A stretch of DNA of 64,000 nucleotides from Actinocrinis puniceicyclus (GTDB lineage: Bacteria > Actinomycetota > Actinomycetes > Streptomycetales > Catenulisporaceae), in the NCBI RefSeq assembly GCF_018283645.1, contig NZ_JAGSXH010000001.1:103887-167886 (forward strand). Direction: 5' to 3'. Each line of letters begins with the position of its first letter. The first letter of the stretch is position 1. Of this stretch, positions 33,283 through 42,849 are shown in pieces. Under the pieces are notes generated by a model. It was not told the origin of the DNA, made no database searches, and saw nothing but the letters and a program-made list of their open reading frames with translations. Made by a program: the position numbers and the translations under genes.

Positions 33283-34674
33283 TCAACCCGCCGCGGAATT
33301 GCGCCCGTTGTCGTATTCCCAACGGGCGCGATGGGTCCGCGCCGCGTCATGCGAAAGTTCCAGCGCGGCCGACGGCAACGCGACCTCACCCAACGCGCGC
33401 AGCCGCGTGCTCAGACCGGTGGCGAAGAGCCGCCCGTACTCGGTCAGCCCGGGATGGCCCGCGAGGAAATCGGCGACCTGTCCGGATGCGTCACGCCACC
33501 GGGCGAACTGTTCCTGAGCGTCGAGACGGGCCGCGCCTTCGGGCAGCGCGGCGGATTCGTTCAACCAGAACTCCGCGACCCCGCTGTGCGCATAAGCACC
33601 CTGCAGCAGCGCTTGCAGGGGCCGCGGGTCCGGACGCCAGGGGGCGTAGTACAGATGCGTGCTCGCCTCGTCGGCCATAGGCATCAGGTCCATCAGCGCG
33701 CCGAGCTTTATGTGCTGTACCTCGTGCACGAGGGCGAGGGCCATAGTCAGCGGACCGTCCGGGCGGGTCGCCGCCACGGCCCCCGGCGCCGCCCGCGAAC
33801 TGGCATTGCGACGGACCCCGGGTGCGGCCGCGATCGGAGAGACCGCGGTCACCAGTGCCGCGACCTCGCGTGCGGCGATCGGGTGGCGCGCGACCAGGAT
33901 CCGCCACCCCTCGGCGAAAGTCCGGCGCCACCAGGAGAACTCGCGCCGGTCGAGATGACCGGCCAGGTCCACGTGGGACGGGAACCGGTAGGGGTCGACG
34001 TCATCGAAAGGCAGGCAGATCGCGTGCGGTCCACGTCGCGCCGCGAGCCGGCGTACCGCCAGCCAAGCGGCGGCGGTGTCGTCGCGGTCGTAGGGCCCGG
34101 CGAAACGCGCGGCGCCGGGCAGCCCGGAAACATCGATCGTGCCGGCTGAACAGCTCACGTGCGCGACCGTTTCGTCCACGGACGAAGACGCGGGCGGGAA
34201 CGAGGGCGCGGGCGCGGGCGCGGGCGCGGGCAACGCCAGCCGACCGAGTGAGGGCAGTTCAAGCGCGCGGTCCTGCCCGTCGACCGGCACGTCGATCTCG
34301 AAGTCGATCCGGGCCCTGACGGCGGCCGCGGCGGCGACGGCGGTGATTCTGCCCACTCGGGCCGACTGCGGCGCGGCGCCGCGCAGCGCTCCCAACGCGT
34401 CGATGGCCCAGGCACCTACGGCCGGGTACCGCAACAGCGCCGTGACCGCCGCCCGGTCGGCGCGCTCGGCCCTGGCCAGCAGACGGTATCCGGCTTCTGC
34501 GATCGCCGCGTGCCGGTGCCCCGCCTCCGACGCCTCCGCGACGACCGCGCGCACGAGCAGTGCCTGCCTGCTGCGCTGCGAGGACGCCAGCAGACGGATC
34601 ATCTCGCCGTCGCCGCGCCCCTGCGCCAGCGCCGACACGAGCGCGGCGGGAACCCGGTAGACCTGCGGGATCAC
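33283..34674 (-). CDS. HExxH-motif peptide-modification protein
   Basis: This 463-residue protein has the motif A-L-V-H-E-V-Q-H-I-K at about residues 312-321, which defines the HEXXH putative peptide-modification family found beside radical SAM RiPP maturases. Relatives are now regarded as alpha-ketoglutarate-dependent peptide beta-hydroxylases; that assignment comes from the family, not from this sequence. A low-complexity Pro/Ala run (P-A-P-A-P-A-P-S) splits the N-terminal helical half from the C-terminal half. The ATG overlaps the upstream maturase stop (ATGA), so the pair is coupled. In some genomes the maturase carries an inactivated form of this domain as a C-terminal fusion; here it is separate and the motif is intact. 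Confidence 0.82.
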   Translation of the reverse strand: MIPQVYRVPAALVSALAQGRGDGEMIRLLASSQRSRQALLVRAVVAEASEAGHRHAAIAEAGYRLLARAERADRAAVTALLRYPAVGAWAIDALGALRGAAPQSARVGRITAVAAAAAVRARIDFEIDVPVDGQDRALELPSLGRLALPAPAPAPAPSFPPASSSVDETVAHVSCSAGTIDVSGLPGAARFAGPYDRDDTAAAWLAVRRLAARRGPHAICLPFDDVDPYRFPSHVDLAGHLDRREFSWWRRTFAEGWRILVARHPIAAREVAALVTAVSPIAAAPGVRRNASSRAAPGAVAATRPDGPLTMALALVHEVQHIKLGALMDLMPMADEASTHLYYAPWRPDPRPLQALLQGAYAHSGVAEFWLNESAALPEGAARLDAQEQFARWRDASGQVADFLAGHPGLTEYGRLFATGLSTRLRALGEVALPSAALELSHDAARTHRARWEYDNGRNSAAG

Positions 34675-35891
34675 GCTGCCGCGTCCGACGGCGCCGAGCG
34701 AGCGGCCACCGCCGCCGACAGGTCGGCGCGCAGCCGCGCACGCACATGCCTTATCAAGTACTTGAGATCATCGCAGTACACGGACGGGTTGGAGAATCCG
34801 GAGCCGCGGCGGTAGCGGTGCGCATAAAGGCCGCCGCCGCAAACACGGTGTTCACCGCAATCGCGGCACACGCCGCACAACGCGGCCACGCCGAGTTGCC
34901 GCGCGACGATCCCGGGGGCGAGCAGCACCTCGTCGAAACCCGACGTGGCGACGTTCAGGCCGGTGGCGGCCGCGCCGTGCCGCACCGACTTGAGCACGTC
35001 GGACTGTTCGATACCCCCGTCCGTGGCGACCACCACCGTCGCCGACGGCGACAAGCCGATCTGCTCGCTGCGCGACCGCCCGCCCAGCAGAAGGTTGATG
35101 ACCTCCTCGAGCAGCCGGATTCCCGTATCGCGCCGAGGCGCCCCGTACCAGCGGTCGAACACCGCGCACAACCAGCGACCGTAAGGCGCGGCCTGCGACG
35201 CGTCGCGACCGGGCGGCGGCGTCGTCCAGTTGCCGTGCGGGAGCAGCAAATCGATGGCCGGGGGCTGGAATTCCAGCAGCGCCTCATAGGTTTCCACCGG
35301 GTCGTTGCGCAGGTCGATCGTGCACAGCAGGCCGGCGAACAGGTGCCGCCATGCCGGGCCGGCGAGCCTGCGGACCGCCGCGGCCACGGCCGCGTGAGAC
35401 CCGGAGCGGTCGGCGCGCCGGCGGTGGCGGTCGTGCATCGCGGCCGTGCCGTCCATGCTGACGCCCACGGTCACCCCGAGCAGATCGAACAGGCCGAGGT
35501 GTTTCTCGTCGAGCCGCAGACCGTTGGTCTGGATCGTCGCGCGCACGCGCGTGTCGGGCACGGCCGCCCGGATCCGCGTCACCGCGTACGCGAGCAGCTC
35601 GGCGCCTGCGAGTAAGGGCTCTCCCCCGTGCAGGATCAGCTCGATCGAATCCTGCCGGTTCCTCTCAACGTGCTGGGCGATACGACGCGCGGTCTGGTCG
35701 ACCGTGTGCAGGGACATACGGCGCGGCTGTTCCCGCCAGCTTTGATCGGCGTGCTCGTATATGTAGCAGTAATCGCAGCGCAAGTCGCACCGGCTGTGCA
35801 CCTTGAGGATGAACTGGCGGAAGGGCACCGGGCGCAGGCCGGCGGCCGCGAGCGCGGCTGCCGCGTCGACATCCTCCGGCCACTCGGCCAT
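34671..35891 (-). CDS. fxsB: FxsB-type radical SAM/SPASM cyclophane maturase
   Basis: This 406-residue enzyme has the radical SAM motif C-D-L-R-C-D-Y-C-Y (Cys35, Cys39, Cys42), then H-G-G-E-P-L-L and T-I-Q-T-N-G. A SPASM-type cysteine cluster (C-G-V-C-R-D-C-G-E-H-R-V-C...V-Y-C) lies at about 335-375 for auxiliary Fe-S clusters. It should form the aromatic-to-side-chain three-residue cyclophane in the FxsA-type precursor. The ATG has GGGAGG upstream. It is the first gene of the leftward Fxs operon and overlaps the HExxH gene by four bases. Confidence 0.9.
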   Translation of the reverse strand: MAEWPEDVDAAAALAAAGLRPVPFRQFILKVHSRCDLRCDYCYIYEHADQSWREQPRRMSLHTVDQTARRIAQHVERNRQDSIELILHGGEPLLAGAELLAYAVTRIRAAVPDTRVRATIQTNGLRLDEKHLGLFDLLGVTVGVSMDGTAAMHDRHRRRADRSGSHAAVAAAVRRLAGPAWRHLFAGLLCTIDLRNDPVETYEALLEFQPPAIDLLLPHGNWTTPPPGRDASQAAPYGRWLCAVFDRWYGAPRRDTGIRLLEEVINLLLGGRSRSEQIGLSPSATVVVATDGGIEQSDVLKSVRHGAAATGLNVATSGFDEVLLAPGIVARQLGVAALCGVCRDCGEHRVCGGGLYAHRYRRGSGFSNPSVYCDDLKYLIRHVRARLRADLSAAVAARSAPSDAAA

Positions 35892-36064
35892 CCCGGCCTC
35901 CCAGGGGATCGCGTCCAGTCGGGCGCGCCGCCCGACACGCGCGACCCGCGGAATAAGATCACAGTACCCTGTTATCGCTGGATCCGGCAGGGCGCCGGGA
36001 TGGACCGGGCGGCGCTCGGTCGGGGCCCGGGGCGCGCGGTACTACGGCCTCTCCAATCTCAGGC

Positions 36065-37240
36065 TTATACATCTGCGGCGCGGTAGAGCTCGACCATGCG
36101 GTCCACATAGGCGTCCAGCGCGAACTTGCGGCGGACCATGGCGCGGCCCGCACGGCCCATCCGGCGGGCGCGGCGGGGATGGGTGAGCAGCGTGCGCACC
36201 CGGTTCGTGAGCGCGTCGAGGTCCCCGGGCGGCACGACGTAACCGGTGCGGCGGTGGCGCACCGTCTCGGGTAGGCCGCCGATCCGGGTGACCACCGCGG
36301 GCCGCCCCGCCGCGGCCGCCTCCAGCGGGGCCAGTCCGAGCGGCTCCGGGTAGGTGGAGGGATATATCACGACGTTGGCCTGGGCATAGAGCTGCGGCAT
36401 CTGCCCGAACCCCACCGAGCGGAAATCCACGTGCCCGGTCAGGCCCAGATCCGCGATCGTCTCCTTGAGCCGCTGGCCGAAGGGCTCTGATTCCTGGTCC
36501 CAGTCCACCGTCTGCTCCGGTCCGGTGAGGATCAACCGCACGCTCAGGCCCTCGTCGCGCAGCCGGCGCAGCATACGGACCGCGGCTTGCGCGCCCTTCT
36601 CGGGAAACAGCCTCGCCGGCAACAGGATCACCTGCTCCCCGGACGCAGACGGCGAGTCGATGTGCCGATATCTGTCCTCCGCGACACCGAGATAGACCGG
36701 GATGGTGGGAACCGAAAGCCCCTGCGCGCACAGCCCGCTGAGAAATCGGGAGACCGCGTGCTGCTCGGGCCAGTTCCGGCAGTGCTCGACGATGTGCAGA
36801 TCCGTGTCCCAGACGCTGTGGTACGTGTGATAGACGCGAACTCCGATGTCCTGCTCCAGCAGGCGCAGCGCCATCGCCGGCACCGGCGTGAAGTGGTGCA
36901 GATTGTGTCCGTGCACGACCCTGATACCGCGCCGCGTGATCTCCGCGCGCATCGTCTCGGCCAACTGTTTCGCCAGTTCCTTGTCGCTGGCCTCCATCCG
37001 CCGCTCGCGGTACCAGTCGAGGTTCAGCAGATCACAGGGCACCGTCTCGACCCGCGGCCCGGCCTGCACCAGCCCCTGGCCGGCGAACAGCGTGACGTGG
37101 TGGCCGCGCTCAGCAAGCAGCCTGGAGAAGTCGGCCAGATGCGTCTCGACACCCCCGGCGATGGGCGGGAGCGCCCAGTGGACGTGCGCGACGGCGATCG
37201 TCTGCCGCGTCCGAGGCAGCGGCGCACCCTCGCGTGGCAT
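36065..37240 (-). CDS. GT4-family glycosyltransferase
   Basis: This 391-residue GT-B retaining glycosyltransferase has G-G-V-E-T-H-L-A-D in the N-terminal acceptor lobe, L-L-P-A-R-L-F-P-E-K-G-A-Q at the start of the donor lobe and the E-x7-E signature in E-P-L-G-L-A-P-L-E. G-G-L-P-E-T-V follows. The sugar donor and acceptor are unknown. The ATG at 37240 has AGGGA upstream and starts just before the first strand; a longer form from 37339 lacks homology-like sequence. It follows the glycosidase gene on the same strand, and the two commonly occur as a pair in actinobacteria. Confidence 0.87.
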   Translation of the reverse strand: MPREGAPLPRTRQTIAVAHVHWALPPIAGGVETHLADFSRLLAERGHHVTLFAGQGLVQAGPRVETVPCDLLNLDWYRERRMEASDKELAKQLAETMRAEITRRGIRVVHGHNLHHFTPVPAMALRLLEQDIGVRVYHTYHSVWDTDLHIVEHCRNWPEQHAVSRFLSGLCAQGLSVPTIPVYLGVAEDRYRHIDSPSASGEQVILLPARLFPEKGAQAAVRMLRRLRDEGLSVRLILTGPEQTVDWDQESEPFGQRLKETIADLGLTGHVDFRSVGFGQMPQLYAQANVVIYPSTYPEPLGLAPLEAAAAGRPAVVTRIGGLPETVRHRRTGYVVPPGDLDALTNRVRTLLTHPRRARRMGRAGRAMVRRKFALDAYVDRMVELYRAADV

Positions 37241-37417
37241 CCGATTCCCTGCTGTTCGACGGGTCCGGTCCGGCCGCCGGCGGCAGCCTGCGTGCGGTGC
37301 GCCGATCGGTCCCAGGGCTGTGAGTACCCTGCGAAACATCGTGCCGCCGGGTCGTGCTCGTGTCGAGCCTGCGCGGGGGCTTGATCCCGGCGCGGCACCG
37401 ATCGCGCGCGCCGCCGG

Positions 37418-39502
37418 TCAGGAGATCAGCCTGAGCGCCTCGACCAGCGCAACGCCCGCGGCCGCCGACCACGCCTGCGGTCGGCACGCCGCCGGGAACG
37501 GCAGCGGGGCGATGTCGCCGGAATCGCGCGAGCCGCCGGAGAACACCTCGGGCAGCCGGTAGCCGAAGGCCGCGCCCGCATCGATCAACCCGCCCGCGAG
37601 CCTGCGCGCGGCTCGGGCGCAGTCCTCGGCGTATCCGCGCTCGCCGACGCCGCGCGCCTCCCGCGCGGCCAGGGCCAGACCCCTGATCGCGATCGCGGTG
37701 TCGTGCGCCCAGACCGCGCCGCCGTGATAGCTGAAAGGGCTGAAGCGCGGGTGCTGCGAGCCGCGGGTGCGCAGACCCCAGCCCGAGAAAAGCTGCTGCG
37801 ACACCAGATGCTGTGCGGTCCACGAGGACTGTTCCGGATCCAACAGACCGGTACCGAGCAGATGCCCTATGTTCGAGGTCAGACCTCGGACCGCAACTCC
37901 GTCGCCGTCGAGCGCCATCGCGAAGTAGGGCAACTCCTGCGGGCCGTCCGTCACAAGGAACCGCCGCCGAAACCGCGTCCGCAGCGCATCGGCCCACCCC
38001 CGCAGCTCATAAGCCTCCTGCTTGGCCCGGCCATCGGGGTGCAGCGCGTCGAGCAGCCCCGCGAAGCCCACGGCCGCCTGATACGCATAGGCCTGAACCT
38101 CGGCGAGGGCGATCGGCCCTTGGGCGACACGGCCGTCCGGGCCGACCACCGCGTCGCTGGAGTCCTTCCAGCCGTGGTTGAAAAGCGCGCCGTTGCCGGC
38201 CGTGGCGTAGCGCACGAAGCCGTCCCGCTCGTCCTCCTCGGTGCGCTCGCGCATCCACGCCAGCGCGGCGCGCGCGCTGTCGAGCAGCGGGCTGTCCGGC
38301 GTGATCGCGGCCGCCGAGCAGGAAGCGACCTCGGTGAGCAGCACCACGAACAGCGCGGTGGCGTCCATCGAGCCGTAGTACACGGGCGGCAGCACCTCGC
38401 CCTGCTGGTGCGTCGTGGTGCGGCGGCGCAGCTCGTGCAGGATCTTGCCGGGCTGCTCGTCCGTCTGCGGGTCGTACCCGCGGCCCTGCATCCGGGCCAG
38501 CACCCCCAGGGTGCCGAGCGCGAGTTCGCAACCCTGGTCGACTGGCAGCAGCAGGCGCGCCGTCCACAGGCTGTCGCGGCCGAACAGCGTCAGGTACCAG
38601 GGCGCGCCGGCCGCGGCGAACAGCCGGCGGCGATCGTCCTGCGGGGCCAACAGCAGCGCGTCGAGATCGAGCAGACTCTGCTTGACCAGGGCGTCGAGAT
38701 GCCGGTCCGGGCCGGGTCCGGGAACCCTCCACCCCAACGAACGGCGGGCGGCCGCCAACGGGAGCCTGGTCTTCGCGGCGGTGCTGGTGGTCAGCAGGAT
38801 CTCGGTGCGCCATTCCTTGCCTTCGTTGATCCGCACCGTCCACCGCAGTACGGCGGCCGCGTCGCCTTCGCGTTCGATGACGGTGGGCACGCTGGTGCGC
38901 ACTCGCAGCGAAGCGACGGTGCCGTCGGACCGGTCGTGCCACTCCAGCAGATCCCGCTCGCCCGCCGGGCACACCAGCTGCGCGTGGTTGCCCGGCGCGC
39001 CCCGGCGCACCTCCGAGACGTCTGCCAGGTCCGCGGCGACCCGCAGTTGCACGGTCAGATCGCGGCGCTTGCCGTCGTGATTGCGGATGCTGATGGTCTC
39101 GCCGTGGCCGGCGCGATGGACGCGCTCGACGACGATCACCGGATCCGGAGTCGGGTCCTCGTACGTGCGCACCATGCACACGTGCTTCGAGGTGTCGGCG
39201 CCGACGAGCCGGTCACCGAGGTATTCGGGCGCGACCTCGTTCACCCTCAGCTCGCAGAGGCTGAGCACTCGGCGGTCCTGCTGGTAGTGGCCGTGCGCCG
39301 AGCTGAAGCCGTCGTCGCCGCGCGGCCGGATCTGCCCGTCGCGCGCGCAGATCGCCACCGCCGGAGCCCGGACCGTGACCACCGACTCGACGAGCACCGG
39401 TTCACGCGAGCGCGCGTCCCGGTTGGCCCAGGCCGGCCTCGCGCCCGGAGCCTGCCGGTCCCGCGGCTGCGGATGCTCGGCGTCGGCGGTGTCGTCGGTC
39501 AT
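37418..39502 (-). CDS. Glycogen-debranching-type alpha-glycosidase (amylo-1,6-glucosidase-like)
   Basis: This 694-residue protein has an N-terminal beta-sandwich of the debranching-enzyme type (Y-Q-Q-D-R-R-V-L-S, Y-L-G-D-R-L-V-G-A-D) and a C-terminal (alpha/alpha)6 barrel with P-W-Y-L-T-L-F-G-R-D-S-L-W, Y-Y-G-S-M-D-A-T and G-W-K-D-S-S-D-A. The family removes or transfers alpha-linked glucose; substrate and linkage are not certain. The ATG at 39502 has AGGGA upstream. Its gene ends 177 bp before the GT4 gene. The link with the Fxs locus is only positional. Confidence 0.85.
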   Translation of the reverse strand: MTDDTADAEHPQPRDRQAPGARPAWANRDARSREPVLVESVVTVRAPAVAICARDGQIRPRGDDGFSSAHGHYQQDRRVLSLCELRVNEVAPEYLGDRLVGADTSKHVCMVRTYEDPTPDPVIVVERVHRAGHGETISIRNHDGKRRDLTVQLRVAADLADVSEVRRGAPGNHAQLVCPAGERDLLEWHDRSDGTVASLRVRTSVPTVIEREGDAAAVLRWTVRINEGKEWRTEILLTTSTAAKTRLPLAAARRSLGWRVPGPGPDRHLDALVKQSLLDLDALLLAPQDDRRRLFAAAGAPWYLTLFGRDSLWTARLLLPVDQGCELALGTLGVLARMQGRGYDPQTDEQPGKILHELRRRTTTHQQGEVLPPVYYGSMDATALFVVLLTEVASCSAAAITPDSPLLDSARAALAWMRERTEEDERDGFVRYATAGNGALFNHGWKDSSDAVVGPDGRVAQGPIALAEVQAYAYQAAVGFAGLLDALHPDGRAKQEAYELRGWADALRTRFRRRFLVTDGPQELPYFAMALDGDGVAVRGLTSNIGHLLGTGLLDPEQSSWTAQHLVSQQLFSGWGLRTRGSQHPRFSPFSYHGGAVWAHDTAIAIRGLALAAREARGVGERGYAEDCARAARRLAGGLIDAGAAFGYRLPEVFSGGSRDSGDIAPLPFPAACRPQAWSAAAGVALVEALRLIS

Positions 39503-39786
39503 GGATTCCCTGACTGTGGCGGAGCGGATCGCGGCCGTCCGCATGAATCGGGTCGCGGTCCGTGCGGCAGGTACCGAAGTGACCAAATATTAGTCAGCTG
39601 TGGCCGGTGGGGCTCGACCGAAGCGCCGATTCGTACGTCTCCCGGGTGAAGTGCACGCCGCAGTGGGTCCCGTCCCGCGAGGCCAGCCTATAGCAGGTTG
39701 ACAGAGCCCTGCCGAGGGAATGAGGAAAGCCACCACGCGACCGTGACGGGGAGCGGGCAGGGGTCGGTCTGGGGGAGGAACCGCAA

Positions 39787-42732
39787 TTGCGGTGGTTCAT
39801 GCAGCTCGGGTGGCGCCGGCAGGCGGCGCTCGGGACGGTGGTCGCGGCGCTGGTCGCGGCGCTCTGGCTCACCCGGCTCGGGCATGAGGTGGCCGCCACC
39901 GCGCTCGGCGTCATCAGCACCGTCGCCGCACTCGCCGGCGCCTACGACCAGCTGGCCGGCCGGGAGGGCCGCGGGCGCAAGCAGCAGGACCGCGCGAGCC
40001 TGGTCGTGGTCTTCCACCTGCGCGAGGACCTGCGCTGGGCGCTGTGGCTCGAGGACCGGCTGAACGCGGCCGGCTTCCTCTCCCGGCTCCAGCAGGTGCC
40101 CGGCGGGCGGGAGACCGGGTCCGCGCAGGATTGGGCCGAACGAACCACCGCCGACGCGGGCTGCGTGCTGGTCGTCCTTTCCGGCCGCATGCGGGAGGCG
40201 GACGAGGGTGCCTCGTCCCGGGTCGCCGCGCTCGCCGCGCTCCGGCGTGCCCGCAACCGGCTGATCTGCGTCGACACCGACGGCTTGGGAGCGCCGCCGG
40301 CGCTGGCCTCGGCGGCGTGCCTGTCCATAGCCGGCATTCACCAGCACACCCTTGCCTGGCAGCCGATCGACGATGCGCTGCGGGAGCGCGGCGCACGCTC
40401 CGACTCGCGCCGCGCGGACACCTTCGGCGCTCTCAGCGCCCCGTTCCCCGGCATGGGCGTGATCAATGCCAGCCTGCCGGTGGCCAACCCGAACTTCGTC
40501 GGGCGGGCCGCCGAACTCACCCGGCTCAGGGCGGAACTGGTGGACGCGCCGGGAGACGTCACCGCCCGTTCGGTGGTGATCCACGCGATGAGCGGGATGG
40601 GCAAGACCCAGCTGGCCGCCCGCTTCGCCACCGGGCTGCGCGAACTGGACATCGTCTGGTGGATCCACGCGCACCAGCCCTCCGCCATCTACGACGATCT
40701 GACGTCCCTGGCGAGGAAACTGCAGCTGCCGAACTTCCAGGACCAGAACGAGATGCTGCGCCAGCTCTGGGAGCGGCTGCGCACCTACGAGGGTCGCTGG
40801 CTACTGATCTACGACAACGCCGAATCCGAGGACAAGCTGCACGACCTGATCCCCTCCTACGGCGACGGCTCGCTGCTGATTACGTCGCAGAGCCCGAATT
40901 GGGCGACCCGTGTGCGCCGCCGGATCGAGCTGAAGCCGATGTCCGAGGCGGACTCGGTGGAACTGCTGCGCCGCCGGGTTCCGGTGCGCGACGACTCGGT
41001 GCTGGTGCAGATCGCGGACAGGCTGGGCTGGCTGCCGCTGTCGCTGGAGCAGGCGGCCTCGTACATGCGCGAGGCGCAGTGCAGTCCGGCCGGCTACCTG
41101 CGGCAGCTGACCGTGCGCTTCAGCGAGACGCTCGCCCGCGGAACCCAGGCGTACTACGACAGGTCCGCGACGACGACCTACCGCATCGCGCGCGAGCAGA
41201 CGACCCGGGTCGAGCCGTTGTCCGGGGTGCTGCTTGAGCTGTGTTGCTTCTTCTCGCCGGACGCGATCCCCCGCGATCTGTTCGAGGATCCGCGGCTGGC
41301 CGAGGCGTTGCCCGAGGTGCTGCGCAGTGCGCTGTCCGAGAGCCTGCCTTACAACGCGGCGATCTCCGCCGCTCGCAAGTTCTCGCTGCTCGGGGTCACC
41401 CCGCAGAGCTTCACGATGCACAGGGTCGTACAGCGGCTGATACGCGACGAGCTCACGCCGAAGGTGCGCGACGAGCGGCTGGGCGCCGCGGTACGCCTGC
41501 TGTCGCGGGCCTTTCCGCAGGATCCGAACGACCCGCGCACCTGGGATGTGTGTGGCTCGCTGCAATCGCACTGCGTGACCGTGCTCGACGAGGTCGAGAT
41601 GCACGACCTGGTCTCGCCCGAGAGCATCGGGCTCAGCCGCCGGATCGGCGAGTATCAGTTGGTGCGCGGCGCGTTCGACGCCGCGCTTCGCAGGCTGACC
41701 AGGACGCTGGCGCAGCTGCGCGGTCACGGTGACGACCCCGCGCAGCTGGCCGCCGCGCAACTGGCGCTCAGCCGGGTGCATTACCGCCAGGCCGACCTGC
41801 ACCGGGCGAGGGAACACGCCGAGGTGGCGCTGCGGCTCAACGAGTCGGCGGTCGGGCCGGCGGACCGCACCACGGCGGCGATCCTGCTGGAGCTGGCGAA
41901 GATACAGCTGGAGCTGACGGAGTTCGAGGCCGCCAGGTCCAGCGCCACCCGCTCGCTGGCGATCCACCAGGCCCTGGACGGCTCGCCGGGCGACCTGGTG
42001 GGCCTGAGTCTGGAGACGCTCGGCATCGTGCGGTGGCGGCTGGGCGAGTGGCCGCGGGCCGCGGCCGAGCTGCGGGAGTCGGTCTCGTTGCTGGCCGGGG
42101 CGCTGGGCGCGCAGAGCGGGGTGACGGCGCGGGCCCGCACCTGCTGGGGGCTGGTGCTGCGGGACGCCGCGCGGCATGACGCAGCCGGGCTCGGCGCGGC
42201 CGAGACCCAACTACAGCTCGCTTACACGGCGTTGCGGAACGCGCACGGCGCCGACCATCCGGACACCTGTTCGGCGGCAGTCCACCTTGCCGACACCCGG
42301 CACCGGCTTGCCCGAGCCATGTTCCTGCGCGGCGACCCGGAACGACTACGCGGCGAGTACGAGCGGATCGCGGGGGACTTCGAGCAGATCATGCAATGTC
42401 TGCCGATGAAGACGCAGAAGCCCGGCCGAGCCTGCGGGCTGGTACGCCAGGGCCATCTGCTCAACAACTACGGGGAACGCGAGCGCGCCCGCGAACTCGT
42501 GCACGAGGCGCGCGGGATCTACATCCAGAGTTACGGCCCCGAGCATCCGTACGTGGCCGAAGCGCTGACGCGCCTGATCGGGATCGAATACGACCTCGGC
42601 GACGTCGAGCGGTCCGTCCAGTACGCGCACGAGGCCCGGCAGATCTACGCGGGGACGTACGGCGCAGCGCATCCTTACGTGCATCAGATCGACGAGTTCC
42701 TGGCGGATCCCGCGCACGCAGGCCGGGACTGA
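39787..42732 (+). CDS. Membrane-anchored TIR-like/NB-ARC/TPR protein
   Basis: This 981-residue protein has two N-terminal transmembrane helices (about 14-30 and 36-52), then a TIR-like domain (about 70-200, with A-S-L-V-V-V-F-H-L-R-E-D and C-V-L-V-V-L-S-G). An NB-ARC/STAND NTPase follows (F-V-G-R-A-A-E-L, P-loop A-M-S-G-M-G-K-T-Q near 267-275, L-L-I-Y-D-N-A-E near 338), and C-terminal TPR repeats complete it. It is built like the NTPase/TPR part of the FxsT-like protein 7 kb away, without the MinD domain. The start is TTG at 39787 with GGAGGAA 8 bases upstream; an ATG 4 codons later is the alternative. It probably senses a signal at the membrane. Confidence 0.82.
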   Translation: MRWFMQLGWRRQAALGTVVAALVAALWLTRLGHEVAATALGVISTVAALAGAYDQLAGREGRGRKQQDRASLVVVFHLREDLRWALWLEDRLNAAGFLSRLQQVPGGRETGSAQDWAERTTADAGCVLVVLSGRMREADEGASSRVAALAALRRARNRLICVDTDGLGAPPALASAACLSIAGIHQHTLAWQPIDDALRERGARSDSRRADTFGALSAPFPGMGVINASLPVANPNFVGRAAELTRLRAELVDAPGDVTARSVVIHAMSGMGKTQLAARFATGLRELDIVWWIHAHQPSAIYDDLTSLARKLQLPNFQDQNEMLRQLWERLRTYEGRWLLIYDNAESEDKLHDLIPSYGDGSLLITSQSPNWATRVRRRIELKPMSEADSVELLRRRVPVRDDSVLVQIADRLGWLPLSLEQAASYMREAQCSPAGYLRQLTVRFSETLARGTQAYYDRSATTTYRIAREQTTRVEPLSGVLLELCCFFSPDAIPRDLFEDPRLAEALPEVLRSALSESLPYNAAISAARKFSLLGVTPQSFTMHRVVQRLIRDELTPKVRDERLGAAVRLLSRAFPQDPNDPRTWDVCGSLQSHCVTVLDEVEMHDLVSPESIGLSRRIGEYQLVRGAFDAALRRLTRTLAQLRGHGDDPAQLAAAQLALSRVHYRQADLHRAREHAEVALRLNESAVGPADRTTAAILLELAKIQLELTEFEAARSSATRSLAIHQALDGSPGDLVGLSLETLGIVRWRLGEWPRAAAELRESVSLLAGALGAQSGVTARARTCWGLVLRDAARHDAAGLGAAETQLQLAYTALRNAHGADHPDTCSAAVHLADTRHRLARAMFLRGDPERLRGEYERIAGDFEQIMQCLPMKTQKPGRACGLVRQGHLLNNYGERERARELVHEARGIYIQSYGPEHPYVAEALTRLIGIEYDLGDVERSVQYAHEARQIYAGTYGAAHPYVHQIDEFLADPAHAGRD

Positions 42733-42849
42733 TGCCGACACGACGCCCCGCGCCTTGAAGGGCGGGCGCATCCCTGATGGAATCAACCGGCACAGGCGGG
42801 AAGCGCGGTAACCGCGGTGCCACAGCACACCGACCGTCGGGAGCGTCTG

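Noticed and set aside
35892..36064. Clear promoter for the Fxs operon upstream of fxsB
   Set aside because: The gap is moderately AT-rich near 35955-35980, but no convincing -35/-10 pair could be defined.
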